Shown here: in pieces, positions 52,811-60,094 of the stretch
Layout: each line of letters opens with the position of its first letter
Numbering within the stretch: the first letter of the stretch is position 1
Assembly: GCA_016704465.1 (NCBI GenBank)
Contig: JADJAD010000006.1
Span: 372,001 to 436,000 of the forward strand
Direction of reading: 5' to 3'
DNA: 64,000 nt
Source: Gemmatimonadota bacterium
Lineage (GTDB): Bacteria; Gemmatimonadota; Gemmatimonadetes; Gemmatimonadales; Gemmatimonadaceae
The notes under the pieces: model-generated
Databases searched by the model: none
Seen by the model: only the letters and a program-made list of their open reading frames with translations
What the model was told of the DNA's origin: nothing
Program-made: the position numbers and the translations under genes

Positions 52811-53410
52811 GACCCGCACGTGCGCCCCGAGCTCCCCGGACGCCGCGGCGCCACCTCCTACGCCTTCCGCGCCTTTCGCGCCCCCAGCACCGTCGCCTCC
52901 TGCTGCGGCGCCAGCGCGAACCGCTGCGCCCTCTGCCTCGCCTGGCGCGCTACATCCGCGTTACCGCCACCAACCCCGCGCTGTACGCCGTGGCCCTTGC
53001 GACACCGCGTCTTCCGGGCCGGGCAGACACACGTGCGCGCGATCGGATCGCAGGCACAGTGTTGTGCGCTCGCTCCGCTCGCACCAGTTCCTTCGGCTGC
53101 AACTGAGCGTCGCTGCTGATATGACTTGGTTGTTGTCAGGGGTTGGGGCACGATCGTGAGAACAGCGTACAGTTGGACCGACGTGGGCGGGAGGCAGCAT
53201 GCCCTCGCTGCTCAATTACACGTCGGGCGGTCGCGGGCTGATGTCCGAGATTCGTCGTGCGACCATCACGGTCCGTTAATACGCGCACCATAGGCCGACC
53301 GGTCGTGCGCACGGGGATGGGAGTGGTGGCAGTGATCTGGATAGCGAGCAGCGCGAGCGCCGTCGGCACCGACGACATGACGGGAGGGCGTGACGCTTCC
53401 CACGGCACGG
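52811..53410. other. Non-coding or decayed region
   Basis: About 600 bases with Cys- and Arg-rich frames on both strands and no recognised family. A short frame at about 53200 (MPSLLNYTSGGRG, then MSEIRRATITVR) is followed by a stop and may be a fragment. Nothing else is supported. Confidence 0.35.
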
Positions 53411-54028
53411 CTAGAAATTGAAACCGAAGTGCAGGCCCGGCTGCCCGTAGAAGAATCGTGGCCATCTATCGTCCACCTGTTTGAACGCATCTGGCATTCG
53501 TGACTGATACGGACGATGCGTAATGGCGATGGACGGTTGGAAGAACACCCTGTCCCTGAAGAGTCTCACGTGGTACCCGATGGAATACGTATTAAAGACT
53601 TGAAAGCCCTTGTCGATCTTCACATCGCTATCGTCTACAAACGTTTGCCACGCAGGCATCACGTCTACCTGCCCGAACCAACGCTTCCGGAAGAATCGTT
53701 GATAGTTCAGTGACACGCCGTGCTCCCGAATATGGCCTGGGAACCCTTCTCCTTCCGCTTCGAACTTGCTGCCATAGGGAATGCCGATCGGCCAGCCATA
53801 TCTCCATGTCTTGAACTCGAGCGACACGACATCGTGTCCTGTGATGCGATAGCCTACGTTCAGGTAGGTCATCTCAGGCGGATTATTGTCAGGGACAAGA
53901 TTCGCCAGCATGAACAGGGTACTGCCGACAAAGTACCGCTTGAAGGTGCTGTCTTGTGCGGCGTACTGTGCTCTCGCTTGGTGAGGGCTGGCCATCATCA
54001 CGGCCAAGGCGAAGACGACAGTTCTCAT
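53411..54028 (-). CDS. Hypothetical outer-membrane beta-barrel protein (internal start of the fused frame)
   Basis: 205 residues if translation begins at the ATG at 54028, where a normal signal peptide appears (VVFALAVMMASPHQARAQ). Alternating strands such as TYLNVGYRITGHDVVSLEFKTWRYG, HGVSLNYQRFFRKRWFGQVDVMPAW and YSIGYHVRLFRDRVFFQPSIAI and a final GLHFGFNF (terminal Phe) are typical of small outer-membrane barrels. A signal peptide in the middle of the longer frame argues that this is the functional unit. Ribosome binding site is weak (GCAAGAG). No named family. Confidence 0.6.
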   Translation of the reverse strand: MRTVVFALAVMMASPHQARAQYAAQDSTFKRYFVGSTLFMLANLVPDNNPPEMTYLNVGYRITGHDVVSLEFKTWRYGWPIGIPYGSKFEAEGEGFPGHIREHGVSLNYQRFFRKRWFGQVDVMPAWQTFVDDSDVKIDKGFQVFNTYSIGYHVRLFRDRVFFQPSIAITHRPYQSRMPDAFKQVDDRWPRFFYGQPGLHFGFNF

Positions 54029-54937
54029 GTGTATACTCTTGCTTACTCGGTTTGAGAGCATGGTGACCGCGGCGCAGGGCGCTGCCACGTGTCGTTGGCA
54101 TACCAGCACACTCCCGCATTTCCGGCCTGTCTCCACGCGCGCGTGTGCTGCGGCGATGTCGTCGAGCGAGAAGCGTGAGTCGATCAGCGGTGTGAATCGT
54201 CCGTCGGTCGCCATGGCGACGAGCGTGCGCAAGTCCTCCACGCGCATGCGGGCGTACGGTGCGTTACCCACGGTGTCGCCGATGACAGGATAGCGAATGC
54301 CTTCGGACGCGAAATCGGTGCGCGTGTAGTCGACCACCTGTGTGGCGCCGAGTTGTTGGACCAGCTGGCGATTGGCCCCACTGCAGACCGCCGTGACATC
54401 CGCGACGGCGGCGACGGCGAGCTGCACCATCGCGGACCCCACCGTTCCCGAGGCGCCGTTGATGAGCACGCGCTCGCCGGCCTCGAGCGCGCCGCGTCGG
54501 AAGCAGTCGAGCGCGGTGGTACCGCCAAAGGCGAGTGCTGCCGCCGAGGTGTAGGAGAGCGCCGCTGGTTTGTGCGCGATCGCGGCGTTCGCGGTCATGC
54601 AGCAATACTCCGCGTGGGCGCCAAGCTTCAGGCCTGGATATGCCACCACCGCATCGCCACAGGCAAAGTTGCGCACCGACGCACCAACGGCGAACACAGC
54701 ACCGGAGCATTCGCTTCCCAGCACGGCCTGTCGCGGCGCGGTCACGCCGAATGCGAGTCTCCCTGCGAGGCCAACGCCGTGCGGCATGCTGAGGCTGCGC
54801 ATTCTCCAGTCGGCGGACGACACGGTGGATGCGCACACGCGAATGAGCACCTCGGCGGGACCGGGCTCTGGCCACCGGATCTGTTCAATCTCGACCACGT
54901 GCGGCGGTCCGTAGCGTCGGACCACCCCTGCTTTCAT
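53411..54937 (-). CDS. Zinc-less MDR oxidoreductase fused in frame to an outer-membrane protein
   Basis: One frame of 508 residues. Residues 1-280 are a quinone oxidoreductase-like medium-chain dehydrogenase: GroES-like part (MKAGVVRRYGPPHVV to GDAVVAYPGLKLGAHAEYC) and nucleotide fold with GASGTVGSAMVQLA at 161-174. About 50 residues normally found between DTVGNAPYARMR (221-232) and VEDLRTLV are absent, so part of the cofactor domain seems deleted. There is no stop after GRKCGSVLV; the frame runs through a short linker into a complete exported protein that has its own ATG at 54028. Either a fused gene or a decayed MDR gene reading into its neighbour. Second in the operon with the barrel gene upstream, opposite a TetR gene. 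Confidence 0.65.
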   Translation of the reverse strand: MKAGVVRRYGPPHVVEIEQIRWPEPGPAEVLIRVCASTVSSADWRMRSLSMPHGVGLAGRLAFGVTAPRQAVLGSECSGAVFAVGASVRNFACGDAVVAYPGLKLGAHAEYCCMTANAAIAHKPAALSYTSAAALAFGGTTALDCFRRGALEAGERVLINGASGTVGSAMVQLAVAAVADVTAVCSGANRQLVQQLGATQVVDYTRTDFASEGIRYPVIGDTVGNAPYARMRVEDLRTLVAMATDGRFTPLIDSRFSLDDIAAAHARVETGRKCGSVLVCQRHVAAPCAAVTMLSNRVSKSIHMRTVVFALAVMMASPHQARAQYAAQDSTFKRYFVGSTLFMLANLVPDNNPPEMTYLNVGYRITGHDVVSLEFKTWRYGWPIGIPYGSKFEAEGEGFPGHIREHGVSLNYQRFFRKRWFGQVDVMPAWQTFVDDSDVKIDKGFQVFNTYSIGYHVRLFRDRVFFQPSIAITHRPYQSRMPDAFKQVDDRWPRFFYGQPGLHFGFNF

Positions 54938-54951
54938 GTGCGATGACATGG

Positions 54952-55692
54952 TCAGGGCGTGGCCCTGCGACGGCCCCACCTCCAGGCTGTGGTCACGCCA
55001 ACCCTGATCGCGTAGAGCTCGGCATTCGAACGTTTGATATCGAAGGCGAGCGAGCCATCCGGATTGTCCGACACGCCGCCCTGGATGAGGTAGTTGCGGC
55101 GACCGTGTCCCTGATAGGCCACGCCAACGTCGATGGTGGTGCTCCGGTGCACCGGCACGTGAATGCCAAGGCCGCCACTCCAGGCCAGCCCGGTATCGCC
55201 GAAATTCTCGTCGCCTGCGACGATGTTCGGCAGGATGCCCCCACCGAGTCCGCTCACGGTTGCAATGCGGCTTACCCCGAGCAGTCCGTAAGCGTATGTA
55301 CGGAGCGGTCCGACGGGGAATGCAAACTGAGGACCCACGCCGAACGAGAGGATTCCGTTGGCCGTGGTGACATCCACCGCAATCCGACAGCCCGGAGTGG
55401 TGCCGACGCAGGTGCGCTGACTCTCATGACCGTAATTGAGCCAACCGCCCTGGAGACGGATCGCGGCCAGACCATGGCGGTCGATCCGGAGCAGGACGTG
55501 CGCCTGTAGCCCTGCGGCGTTGTTGACGTTCTGTTTGAATGCGCCGACCGGTTGGCCAATGTCGGCGGCCAGACCAACGTACCACCGTGGAATGACCACG
55601 GTACTGGAGTCGACCGCAGGCGGGCTGGCCTGTCCCGACAGCGGGGATCCGACAGAACCGAACCCGACGAGCAAGGTGACGACGAAACGCAT
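54952..55692 (-). CDS. Outer-membrane beta-barrel protein
   Basis: 246 residues with a signal peptide (LLVGFGSVGSPLSGQ). Strand-rich, with RWYVGLAADIGQPVGAFKQNV, LQAHVLLRIDRHGLAAIRLQGGW, ILSFGVGPQFAFPVGPLRTYAYGLLGV and GLGIHVPVHRSTTIDVGVAYQGHG, like OmpW/OprF-type eight-stranded barrels (Outer membrane protein beta-barrel domain). It is the first gene of a minus-strand operon with the MDR/barrel frame, whose start lies within 15 bases of this stop. The TetR operator CCTTACAGTGTAAGG lies 27 bases upstream of its start codon, so repression by the divergent TetR protein is likely. Confidence 0.72.
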   Translation of the reverse strand: MRFVVTLLVGFGSVGSPLSGQASPPAVDSSTVVIPRWYVGLAADIGQPVGAFKQNVNNAAGLQAHVLLRIDRHGLAAIRLQGGWLNYGHESQRTCVGTTPGCRIAVDVTTANGILSFGVGPQFAFPVGPLRTYAYGLLGVSRIATVSGLGGGILPNIVAGDENFGDTGLAWSGGLGIHVPVHRSTTIDVGVAYQGHGRRNYLIQGGVSDNPDGSLAFDIKRSNAELYAIRVGVTTAWRWGRRRATP

Positions 55693-55718
55693 GGCAGAAA
55701 AGCGATGGGTGAGAAAGA

Positions 55719-55733
55719 CCTTACAGTGTAAGG
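55719..55733. promoter_or_regulatory. TetR-type operator 1
   Basis: Perfect palindrome CCTTACA-G-TGTAAGG between the divergent barrel and TetR genes. The TTACA...TGTAA form is common for TetR/AcrR-family repressors. It lies between the presumed promoter and the start codon of the minus-strand operon. Confidence 0.7.
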
Positions 55734-55778
55734 TTCAACGTACGCCGTAAGCGTGACGGAGTCAAGCCGCCTGGCCGC

Positions 55779-55807
55779 TTGCCTTACACTGTCAGTACCT
55801 CTAGTGT
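55779..55807 (+). promoter_or_regulatory. TetR gene promoter with overlapping second operator
   Basis: TTGCCT (-35, 55779-55784), 17-base spacer, TAGTGT (-10, 55802-55807). The spacer carries CCTTACACTGTCAG (55782-55795), a degraded copy of the operator at 55719, implying autoregulation. The ATG at 55813 is only 5 bases past the -10, so the transcript is predicted to be leaderless or nearly so. Confidence 0.55.
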
Positions 55808-55812
55808 ACCGC

Positions 55813-56463
55813 ATGCCTGCTGCCCGACGCCTTCCACTCAGCCCGGATCGCATTCTGCGCGCTGCCATCAAGCTGGCCGATCGGCAGGGGCTCGAGGCGC
55901 TCTCCATGCGAAGGCTCGCCACGACGCTCAAAGTCGAGGCGATGTCGCTCTACAATCACGTCGCCGGCAAAGACGTGTTGCTCGACGGCATGGTGGATAT
56001 GATTATCGGCGAAATCACACTGCCCGAGCGCGGTGGTGATTGGAGATCCGCCATGCGTGCGCGCGCCATGTCCGCGCTTGCGGTGCTGACGGCCCATCCG
56101 TGGGCGCCGATGCTGATCGTGTCGCGCATCAACGCCGGACCCAACATGCTGCGCTACATCGACGCAACGCTCGGCACGCTGCGCGAGGCAGGACTCTCAT
56201 GGGAAGAGACGGATCGCGCGTGGAACACCATGGACAACTACATCTACGGTTTTGCGCTGCAGCAGCAGAACTTCCCCGTGAACCCGGACGACTACGCGTC
56301 GGCCGCCGCCAGCTACCTGCCGATGTTGCCCGCCGACCGCTATCCGTACATGCATGCAATGACCGCTCGCGTTGCAGACGGTTCGCACGACGGCACGCTC
56401 GACTTCGGCTTCGGCCTGGAAGTGATCCTCAACGGACTGGAGCGGCTGCGAGAGCAACAATAG
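55813..56463 (+). CDS. TetR/AcrR family transcriptional repressor
   Basis: 216 residues from the ATG at 55813. N-terminal TetR HTH (LSPDRILRAAIKLADRQGLEALSMRRLATTLKVEAMSLYNHVAGKDVLLDGMVD) and a TetR_C_1-type ligand-binding domain (AMSALAVLTAHPWAPMLIVSRINAGPNMLRYIDATLG to TLDFGFGLEVILNGLERL). It should bind the TTACA/TGTAA palindromes in the 120-base spacer and repress both itself and the divergent barrel/oxidoreductase operon until a small hydrophobic ligand binds. The frame is open 20 codons upstream but those overlap the promoter. The ligand is unknown. Confidence 0.9.
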   Translation: MPAARRLPLSPDRILRAAIKLADRQGLEALSMRRLATTLKVEAMSLYNHVAGKDVLLDGMVDMIIGEITLPERGGDWRSAMRARAMSALAVLTAHPWAPMLIVSRINAGPNMLRYIDATLGTLREAGLSWEETDRAWNTMDNYIYGFALQQQNFPVNPDDYASAAASYLPMLPADRYPYMHAMTARVADGSHDGTLDFGFGLEVILNGLERLREQQ

Positions 56464-56475
56464 GGACGGTGTAGC

Positions 56476-56784
56476 TGGACCGTGTTCCATCCGCCCCGCG
56501 GCAGCGGGTGAGCGGGGCTGCGGCCCGTCCTGATCCTCAGTCACGACGTCGTCAACGCGCGCCCCGGGACGGCCATCGCCTTCGCCCGCACCAGCCAACC
56601 GCAGCAGGCGGGGTTTTCCCTCAGGCTGGAGTCGGCCGGCGTGAACCTCCCGAAGCGCTCGTCGGTAAAGAGCAGCCAGATTCGCACGATCGCTGCGGAA
56701 CGAATCGGCCGGCGCATCGCGCGTGCCTCACACGAGGAACTGGCGCAAGTGCCCGAAGGGCTCAAAGAGATTCGTGGCGCCTAA
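56476..56784 (+). pseudogene. PemK/MazF-family toxin remnant
   Basis: The frame reads WTVFHPPRGSG, then a TGA (56509-56511), then AGLRPVLILSHDVVNARPG, TSQPQQAGFSLRLES, VNLPKRSSVKSSQIRTI and HEELAQVPEGLKEIRGA to a TAA at 56782. This is the MazF/PemK endoribonuclease toxin family (RRPVLILS, TSQPQ, VKxSQIRT), with the N-terminal start lost and a nonsense codon where GSExG is expected. No antitoxin gene lies upstream. The stop codon overlaps the GCCTAAC box of an attC-like structure, suggesting a former integron cassette. Probably inactive, unless translation restarts after the TGA. Confidence 0.72.
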
Positions 56785-56870
56785 CGGGCGCTGGGGCAGA
56801 CGCGGGCACGACTGACTCGTGCGCCTTCGGGGCGCACTCGATATGACGCCCGCGCTGCTCAACGTGGACG
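56779..56870 (+). repeat. attC-like structure outside the main array
   Basis: Left box GCCTAAC (56779-56785); GCAG-A-CGCGGGC pairs exactly with GCCCGCG-CTGC (one extrahelical A), with an inner hairpin GTGCGCC-TTCGG-GGCGCAC. The right box is degenerate (CAACGTGG in place of GTTRRRY). It follows the toxin remnant exactly where an attC would be. Confidence 0.55.
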
Positions 56871-56956
56871 TCTACCCCGCTTCCGACTGGGGTTGCCACC
56901 GCAGGTCGATGTCCGGCATGGCCGACTAGCAGTTCACCCCCGACTTCGAACCGGAA

Positions 56957-57160
56957 GTGCTGCGCACGTGGCCTTACCTCCGACGCGAGTGGTGTACGTG
57001 GGTGATCGAGCATGCCGTGCGAGAGGAACCCCAGGAGAACAATCGGGTCCGATTCTGGGCCGCGATTCCGGAGCTGGAAGGACGATACCTCCGCGTCGTC
57101 ACCCTGGCCGACCGCACAACGATTCACAACGCCGTCCTCGACTGCGGGTTCGTCCCATGA
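56957..57160 (+). CDS. DUF4258-like small protein
   Basis: 67 residues from a GTG at 56957; a TAG lies 36 bases upstream in frame. It reads as a compact alpha/beta protein (WVIEHAVREEPQENNRVRFWA, GRYLRVVTLADRTTIHNAVLDCGF) typical of the DUF4258/RelE-like small proteins often encoded with DUF2283. The stop overlaps the start of the DUF2283 gene (ATGA), showing translational coupling. The pair resembles a toxin-antitoxin module, though activity is unproven for these families. Confidence 0.7.
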   Translation: MLRTWPYLRREWCTWVIEHAVREEPQENNRVRFWAAIPELEGRYLRVVTLADRTTIHNAVLDCGFVP

Positions 57161-57654
57161 AGCTCAACTACCATCCCGACACGGATTCGCTCTACATCGA
57201 CCTCTCCGAGCAACCCAGTGCGGAGCGCCGAGAAGTCTCGGCCGGCATCGTGCTCGCCTACGACGCCGACGGCAATCTGGTCGGGATCGACATCGACAAT
57301 GCGCGTCGCAAGGTCCGGTTGGAGCAACTCGTGCTGAGTCTCCTCGACGCCTCCATCGAGCGCATCGCGGGTCAACGAACGCTGCACCAGCCGGGCGGGA
57401 CGCGGTGGCGCTGCCTCTGGCCGCGCTTCAATTTGAGCCGCGAAAGAAGCCGCAGAACGCCTACCGCCTGGACCGGCTCGTCGATGATCCGGTGGTGGTC
57501 GAGCTCCAGGCAGTCGAGAAGCTCGCACCCGTGCACCCGGCGCAGCTCCTCACCTACCTCACGCTGTCCCCGCGCCGCATCAGCTTGCGCATCAACCTCC
57601 ACACCCTGCACCTCCGCGACAGATGCAGGCGCATGGTCCACGGCTAGCAGCTGA
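57157..57654 (+). CDS. DUF2283 domain protein, C-terminus replaced by out-of-frame sequence
   Basis: The first 70 residues are a DUF2283 domain (MKLNYHPDTDSLYIDLSEQP, then SAGIVLAYDADGNLVGIDIDNAR), normally the whole protein. After SIERIAG the frame continues for about 95 Arg/Ser-rich residues with no protein character, because the original end has been joined to a piece of another gene (the GxxExxY remnant, read in a different frame). Total 165 residues. It partners the DUF4258-like protein by ATGA overlap. Confidence 0.68.
   Translation: MKLNYHPDTDSLYIDLSEQPSAERREVSAGIVLAYDADGNLVGIDIDNARRKVRLEQLVLSLLDASIERIAGQRTLHQPGGTRWRCLWPRFNLSRERSRRTPTAWTGSSMIRWWSSSRQSRSSHPCTRRSSSPTSRCPRAASACASTSTPCTSATDAGAWSTASS
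57403..57647 (+). pseudogene. GxxExxY protein remnant (PDDEXK_3)
   Basis: Read from 57403 the frame gives NAYRLDRLVDDPVVVELQAVEKLAPVHPAQLLTYLTLS, then RRISLRINLHTLHLRDRCRRMVHG and a stop at 57645-57647. This matches the C-terminal two-thirds of GxxExxY proteins (pattern YRLDLLVD..VVVELKAVE.L.P.H.AQLLTYL), a PD-(D/E)xK nuclease-like family. The defining GxxExxY N-terminus is missing, cut at the junction with the DUF2283 gene. Surely inactive. Confidence 0.72.
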
Positions 57655-57732
57655 CGGGCCGACGGGCGGTAGAGCCGGGAGATCGCCGCAATTGCGCCAG
57701 TCCCCCTCGTTCTCCCTTGCCTCGTGGTCGCG

Positions 57733-59280
57733 TCAGGTCGCCGCCGCGGCCGCACTCCCGCGCCGCCGCTCCAACTCGACCCGCACGTCGTGCGCGCGCT
57801 CCTCCGTGATCGGATACGTCGCAATCGCCCAAATCGCGATCCCCGAGGTGAGGAATGGAATGAAGGCATCGCAGATACGCATGAGCACGATGGTCTGCGC
57901 GCTTTGCGCCCCCGCCAGCTCCACGCTGAAACCGGTCGCGTTCAACAGGAACCCACCCATCGCCAGCGCGGCCGCCATGCCGAGCTTCACGACCCACCAG
58001 AAGATCGAGCCGAACATCCCCTCGCGCCGCTGGTGCGTCTGCAGTTCATCCACGTCCACGACGTCGGCGATCATCGAACCCATGAGGGTGAACAGCCCGC
58101 CCAGGCCGAACGCGATCAGCGGGGCCGGCAGGAGGAGGAGCAGCGGATACTGCGGGTCGTAGCACAACCACTTGAGCGCATATCCCACCATCGACACGCC
58201 GGTGGACACATAGAAGGCCGTGCGCTTGCCGACGCGGGTGCTGAGCCACGTGATGAAGAAGATCACCAGGAAGGTGGAAGCCGCGCCTAACGTTCCCGAG
58301 TAGCCCGCATACTTCGCCCCCAGCTCCTGGTTGCCGCCGAACACGTAGTAGATGATCACGTAGAACTGGAACGACGAGATCATGATGAAGCCGTTGAACA
58401 CCAGGAACGTCGCCGCGCACAGCTTGATGAACGGCTTCGACTTGAGCGTCGTCCCGAATCCCTTCGAAAACTCGGCCAGGTTGCGGCGCATGGCCCCCCA
58501 GCGGCTCTCGACCCGCGCCTGCTGCTCGGCGGTGACCGCGGCGTGCTGAAAGCGCTCGAGCAGGAAGATCGCGGGCAGGATACCGATGGCGATCGTCATG
58601 ATCCCGATGCCCACCGCCAGCCACCGCGCGCCCTCGACCTGTGTGGGATACCAGTCCTTGTTGGACATGATCCACAGGAACCACGGCGACACGAGGTACG
58701 CGAGCTGGCCGATGAAGTTCTGCACCCCCATGAGGCGGGTGCGCTCGTGATAGTCGGGGGTGAGCTCGTAGCCTAACGCGACCCACGGCGTGGCAAAGAT
58801 GGTGTAGGCCAGGTAGAAGATGATCGACCCGACCAGGAAGAACCAGAAGTAGAAGGTCTCGCTGCGGCCGAGCGGCAGCTGCCAGAGCAGCGCGTAGATG
58901 ATCCCGGCCGCGATCGCACCAATGAAGATGTAGGGTCGGCGTCGCCCCCACCGCGAGCGCGTGTTGTCCGAGATGTACCCCATGAGGGGATCGGTGAGCG
59001 CGTCGGTGATGCGCGGTAGCGCGCCCAGTAGCCCGACGAGGGCCGGGTTCATCCCCAGCCCCAGGTTCAGCACGATGACCATGCCGCCAATGGCTGCTGC
59101 GAGCATGTTGTTGACGAACGCTCCCATGCCGTACGCGATCTTGCGCGGGAACGAGATACGGTCCTCGGGCGCGGTCTCGAAGTGGACGGCATGCTCCGCC
59201 GTCCGACCGATGCCGAGCTTCGCGTGCCAGGCGGCGACGGCGCGTTGCGCGAGTGTCCGGCGCGGGGTGCGCGCGCTCAT
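57733..59280 (-). CDS. GPH-family sugar:cation symporter (MFS)
   Basis: 515 residues from the ATG at 59280, which overlaps the GH16 stop (ATGA); upstream in-frame starts fall inside GH16. Twelve membrane segments of the MelB/GPH type: ISFPRKIAYGMGAFVNNMLAAAIGGM, then DALTDPLMGYISDNTRSRWGRRRPYIFIGAIAAG (the family signature with Asp residues for cation binding) and FYFWFFLVGSIIFYLAYTIFATPWVALGYELTPDYHERTRL. The later half holds DVVDVDELQTHQRREGMFGSIFWWVVKLG. It should take up glucose oligomers or glucosides released by the glucanases, coupled to protons or sodium, for the cytoplasmic GH3 enzymes. Confidence 0.9.
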   Translation of the reverse strand: MSARTPRRTLAQRAVAAWHAKLGIGRTAEHAVHFETAPEDRISFPRKIAYGMGAFVNNMLAAAIGGMVIVLNLGLGMNPALVGLLGALPRITDALTDPLMGYISDNTRSRWGRRRPYIFIGAIAAGIIYALLWQLPLGRSETFYFWFFLVGSIIFYLAYTIFATPWVALGYELTPDYHERTRLMGVQNFIGQLAYLVSPWFLWIMSNKDWYPTQVEGARWLAVGIGIMTIAIGILPAIFLLERFQHAAVTAEQQARVESRWGAMRRNLAEFSKGFGTTLKSKPFIKLCAATFLVFNGFIMISSFQFYVIIYYVFGGNQELGAKYAGYSGTLGAASTFLVIFFITWLSTRVGKRTAFYVSTGVSMVGYALKWLCYDPQYPLLLLLPAPLIAFGLGGLFTLMGSMIADVVDVDELQTHQRREGMFGSIFWWVVKLGMAAALAMGGFLLNATGFSVELAGAQSAQTIVLMRICDAFIPFLTSGIAIWAIATYPITEERAHDVRVELERRRGSAAAAAT

Positions 59281-60065
59281 GCGCGCACGTACACGCGGAC
59301 CCAGTCCACGAGCATCGTCTGCGGGAAGACCGTGCCACCGTCCGGCGGCCCCACGTAGCCGCCGCCGACGGCGAGGTTCAGGATGATGTAGAACGGGTGG
59401 TCGAACACCCACGCGCCGGAGACGTAGCTGCGCTTGACCTCATGGTACAGCCGACCATCGACGCGCCATTCGATCTGGTCCTCGTCCCACTCGACAGAGA
59501 AGATGTGGAAGTCGTCATCAAACCGCCCCTCGCCCAGGTCGAACCTGCGGGTCAGGGCGTTGCCCGCCGAGTAGCCGGGCCCGTGCAGCGACCCATGCAC
59601 CAGGTTGGGCTCCTGCCCGCGGTATTCCATGATGTCGATCTCGCCCGCCTGCGGCCAGCCGACCTGGTCCACGTTGGCACCGAGCAGCCAGAAGGCCGGC
59701 CAGAGCCCGCGACCCGTCGGGAGCTTCATGCGCGCCTCGAACCGGCCGTACCGCTGCTCGAGCAGCCCCGCGGTGGTGAGGCGCGCCGAGGTGAAGGCAC
59801 TCCCCAGGAACGACTCGGCGCGGGCGACGATCGCCAGGTTGCCCGCGCCGTCCAGCGAGGCGTTGGACGCGCGATCGGTGTCGTACTCGAGCTGCGCGTT
59901 CCCCCAGTCGGTGCCGACGTCGTAGCGCCAGTTGGCCTGGTTGGGCCGCGTCCCCGCCGCCCCGGTGAACTCATCCTCCCATGTGAGGACCCAGGGGCCG
60001 GGCGGTTCGGTGCAGCCGACGAGGCCGGCCAGCGCGAGGACGAGCGGGAGGGTGAGTCGGCGCAT
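59277..60065 (-). CDS. GH16 endo-beta-1,3-glucanase (laminarinase-like) lipoprotein
   Basis: 262 residues with lipobox LAGLVGC (Cys18). The catalytic signature E142-I-D144-I-M-E147 (GEIDIMEY) is the ExDxxE form of laminarinase-type GH16. Further conserved blocks are WEDEFTG, GRFEARMKLPTGRGLWPAFWLLG, DFHIFSVEWDEDQIEWRVDG and HPFYIILNLAVGGGYVG. Predicted to cleave beta-1,3- or mixed-linkage glucan at the cell surface. Third gene of the operon: glycan-binding protein, ROK regulator, GH16, symporter; its stop overlaps the symporter start. Confidence 0.93.
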   Translation of the reverse strand: MRRLTLPLVLALAGLVGCTEPPGPWVLTWEDEFTGAAGTRPNQANWRYDVGTDWGNAQLEYDTDRASNASLDGAGNLAIVARAESFLGSAFTSARLTTAGLLEQRYGRFEARMKLPTGRGLWPAFWLLGANVDQVGWPQAGEIDIMEYRGQEPNLVHGSLHGPGYSAGNALTRRFDLGEGRFDDDFHIFSVEWDEDQIEWRVDGRLYHEVKRSYVSGAWVFDHPFYIILNLAVGGGYVGPPDGGTVFPQTMLVDWVRVYVRA

Positions 60066-60094
60066 GGACTGCACGGGAGAGGGGGACGACCCGC

